NCBI RefSeq assembly: GCF_048006345.1
Contig: NZ_CP180351.1
Coordinates: 744,001-808,000, forward strand
Direction of reading: 5' to 3'
DNA from: Marivita sp030148515
GTDB lineage: Bacteria > Pseudomonadota > Alphaproteobacteria > Rhodobacterales > Rhodobacteraceae
DNA length: 64,000 nucleotides
Part shown: positions 62,257 to 64,000 of the stretch, in pieces
Layout of the letters: each line of letters begins with the position of its first letter
Position numbering within the stretch: position 1 is the first letter of the stretch
Notes under the pieces: generated by a model
Seen by the model: the letters and a program-made list of their open reading frames with translations, nothing else
Databases searched by the model: none
What the model was told of the DNA's origin: nothing
Translations under genes and position numbers: made by a program

Positions 62257-63417
62257 ATGTGGCGTCACATCGCGTCCAACGCACTGACCTTTCTGGTCGT
62301 GCTCGTCTTCCTGTTCGGGGGCGTTCTGATCTGGGCGCAGAATGAATACGTGTCGGAAGGGCCATTGGAGCAGGCGATCTGCGTTCAGGTGGACCGGGGC
62401 ACCAATTTCCGCAATGTGTCCGAGGATTTGGCTGCTGACGGTGCGGTGTCGAGTGCCGCACTTTTGCGGATCGGGGCAGATTACGCGGGCAAGACATCGC
62501 AGTTGAAAGCGGGGTCGTTCCTTGTGCCGGAAGGCGCGTCGATGGAGCAGATCGTTGACATTGTCACGCGGGGTGGTGCGAGCACCTGTGGCACCGAAGT
62601 GGTCTACCGGGTGAGCATCGCGCGGGCGACGGTGCAGGTGCGCGAACTGGACCCGGCGACGGGGCGCTTTGTCGAGATCGCAGAGTTCAACCCGGCCGAG
62701 GACGAAGTGCCCGAGGTGTATACATCGGTCAAAGCCGAGGCGGATACGCGGTATCGGGTTGCACTGGCCGAAGGTGTGACGAGCTGGCAGATCGTTCAGG
62801 AACTGAACCAGATCGACATTCTGGAGGGCGAAATCGCCGAGATCCCTGCCGAGGGGTCGCTGGCTCCGGACAGCTATGAGATCTCACTAGGCAGCAGTCG
62901 GGCGGATCTGCTCGTGCGGATGGAATCCGCGCAGGAGCGCATTCTGGCCGAGGCTTGGGCGAACCGTCAGGACGGTTTGCCCTATGAGAGCCCGGAAGAG
63001 GCGTTGGTCATGGCGTCGATCATCGAAAAGGAGACCGGCACGCCGGACGAGCGGTTCCTTGTATCGAGCGTGTTCGTCAATCGTCTGGAACAGGGGATGC
63101 GGCTGCAGACCGACCCGACGGTGATCTACGGGATCACACGCGGGCAGGGTGTGCTGGGGCGCGGTATCCGGCAGAGCGAATTGCGGGCCGAAACGCCGTG
63201 GAACACCTATGTGATCGACGGATTGCCGCCGACCCCGATTGCCAATCCGGGACGGGCGAGCATTGAGGCGGCGCTGAACCCGGATGACACGGATTTCATC
63301 TTCTTCGTGGCGAAGACGCTTGATCCGGCGGATGGGCATAATTTCGCGGTGACGCTGGCCGAGCATAACGCCAACGTGGCGGCCTACCGGGCGCTTGAAG
63401 CGCAGCGGGAGAATTGA
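62257..63417 (+). CDS. mltG: Endolytic transglycosylase MltG
   Basis: A 386-aa inner-membrane lytic transglycosylase (YceG-like) that cleaves nascent glycan strands and sets their length. One N-terminal helix (ALTFLVVLVFLFGGVLIWAQ) is followed by LysM-like and catalytic regions. The catalytic glutamate is Glu257 in ASIIEKETG. Also present are DPTVIYGITRGQG and ETPWNTYVIDGLPPTPIANPG. Its start is 3 bases after fabF, so it is probably co-transcribed. Confidence 0.93.
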   Translation: MWRHIASNALTFLVVLVFLFGGVLIWAQNEYVSEGPLEQAICVQVDRGTNFRNVSEDLAADGAVSSAALLRIGADYAGKTSQLKAGSFLVPEGASMEQIVDIVTRGGASTCGTEVVYRVSIARATVQVRELDPATGRFVEIAEFNPAEDEVPEVYTSVKAEADTRYRVALAEGVTSWQIVQELNQIDILEGEIAEIPAEGSLAPDSYEISLGSSRADLLVRMESAQERILAEAWANRQDGLPYESPEEALVMASIIEKETGTPDERFLVSSVFVNRLEQGMRLQTDPTVIYGITRGQGVLGRGIRQSELRAETPWNTYVIDGLPPTPIANPGRASIEAALNPDDTDFIFFVAKTLDPADGHNFAVTLAEHNANVAAYRALEAQREN

Positions 63418-63448
63418 GCCTGCCTTTGCCTGACACTGTGATCCTGAC

Positions 63449-64000
63449 ATGGGTGTGACCGAGCTTCTGCTGATCGGAGCGGCGGTGTTTGTCATCGCCG
63501 GGTCGGTCAAGGGGCTGGTGGGCATTGGCTTGCCCACAGCGGCGATCAGCATGCTGACGATGGTCATCGATCCGCGCACCGCGATTGCGATGGGGCTGGT
63601 GCCCATCGTGGTGTCGAACGCGTGGCAGGTCTGGACGATGGGCGATATCCGGGGCGCGTTTCAGCGCTATTGGATTTTCGCTGTGGCGCTTGGGGTCAGC
63701 GTGTTCGTCACGGTTGTCCTGTCGGCTGAAATCTCTGATCGGGTGATCTTTCTCGCGCTGGGGCTGTCCATCGTATCCTTCGCGGTGCTGAACCTTCGGT
63801 TCACCATGCCGCGATTGCCGGACCGGTTCGACAAGCTGGGGCAGTTGGGATTCGGGACAGCCGGTGGCATTCTGGGCGGGCTGTCTGGGGTCTGGGTGGC
63901 CCCGGTCATCATGTATATGAGCGCGCGGCAGGTGCCGAAGGACGAGTTCGTGCGTGCTGTTGGATTGCTGCTGCTGATCGGTGGCGTGCCTTTTGCGCTG
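63449..64000 (+). CDS. TSUP/TauE-SafE family permease, partial at window end
   Basis: The ATG at 63449 opens a frame that runs to the window edge (184 codons seen). The text MGVTELLLIGAAVFVIAGSV, then KGLVGIGLPTAAISML, and later GGILGGLSGVWVAPVIMYMS show the two-repeat TauE/SafE fold with several hydrophobic helices. Such proteins move sulfite, sulfoacetate or other sulfur compounds out of the cell; the substrate here is unknown. The C-terminus lies beyond the window. Confidence 0.85.
   Translation, partial: MGVTELLLIGAAVFVIAGSVKGLVGIGLPTAAISMLTMVIDPRTAIAMGLVPIVVSNAWQVWTMGDIRGAFQRYWIFAVALGVSVFVTVVLSAEISDRVIFLALGLSIVSFAVLNLRFTMPRLPDRFDKLGQLGFGTAGGILGGLSGVWVAPVIMYMSARQVPKDEFVRAVGLLLLIGGVPFAL

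Overview
The window looks like chromosomal DNA of a marine alphaproteobacterium of the Rhodobacteraceae (Roseobacter group). The support is high G+C content, a complete alphaproteobacterial glycerol operon (glpR / glpD-S-T-P-Q-U-V-K), a PccR-type propionyl-CoA carboxylase locus, an FrcCA-like sugar transporter and the bacteriochlorophyll genes bchE-bchJ. The bch pair suggests aerobic anoxygenic phototrophic potential. I see no tRNA, rRNA, prophage or CRISPR array. Coding density is very high and most gene pairs overlap or are a few bases apart.

Layout. 1-3040: terminator of an unseen upstream gene, sugar ABC permease and ATPase (frcC-frcA), terminator, MscS channel. 3070-6765 (minus): small membrane ORF, HisD-family dehydrogenase, SDR, Zn-alcohol dehydrogenase and UspA. 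This resembles an HpsN/O/P-type sulfopropanediol oxidation block and is divergent from a LacI regulator (6887-7909) across a perfect palindromic operator. 7979-9457: cobQ. 9454-20199: glpR and the glycerol operon; between glpQ and glpU sits a GIY-YIG nuclease gene bounded flush by inverted repeats. 20247-23522: quinone oxidoreductase, metY, UPF0173-type hydrolase. 23661-25926: bchE-bchJ, with tandem PpsR-type sites and an FNR-like site in front. 26120-27283: a GAF/HWE histidine kinase gene split by an in-frame TGA. 27435-30596: gatCA, excalibur lipoprotein, AmpD-like amidase with a probable CTG start.

30678-42219 is the propionyl-CoA to succinyl-CoA region: pccR, an MFS exporter, pccB, four small genes, pccA, a DUF4174 protein and methylmalonyl-CoA mutase. 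TTTGCA repeats mark PccR operators before pccB and pccR. 42297-45564 holds small housekeeping-type genes (VOC, GNAT, TerB-DnaJ, EEP nuclease, periplasmic coiled-coil protein). 45565-46617 is a YeeE/YedE sulfur transporter. 46847-58635 is a divergent peptide/opine-type locus: oppA-B-C on minus; fused oppDF, an EEP protein, an ArgE-like deacylase, an FAD amino-acid oxidase and two tandem M20 amidohydrolases on plus. It would import N-acylated or otherwise modified amino acids and break them down. 58781-64000: rsgA, a glycosyltransferase-like protein, fabF, mltG and the start of a TauE/SafE (TSUP) permease.

The most notable signals are these. (1) Structured palindromes just after stop codons keep invariant cores (GCGTCGACGC, CCGTTGACGG, TTCGAA) while the flanking stems covary. 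(2) The GIY-YIG/inverted-repeat unit lies inside the glycerol operon. (3) GlpS and GlpT show complementary degeneration, predicting a single active ATPase site. (4) Paired PpsR-type sites overlap an FNR-like site before bchE. (5) PccR half-site arrays lie at pccB and pccR. (6) There are probable sequence lesions in bchJ and in the histidine kinase. CobQ makes cobalamin, which two enzymes encoded here (BchE and methylmalonyl-CoA mutase) need.
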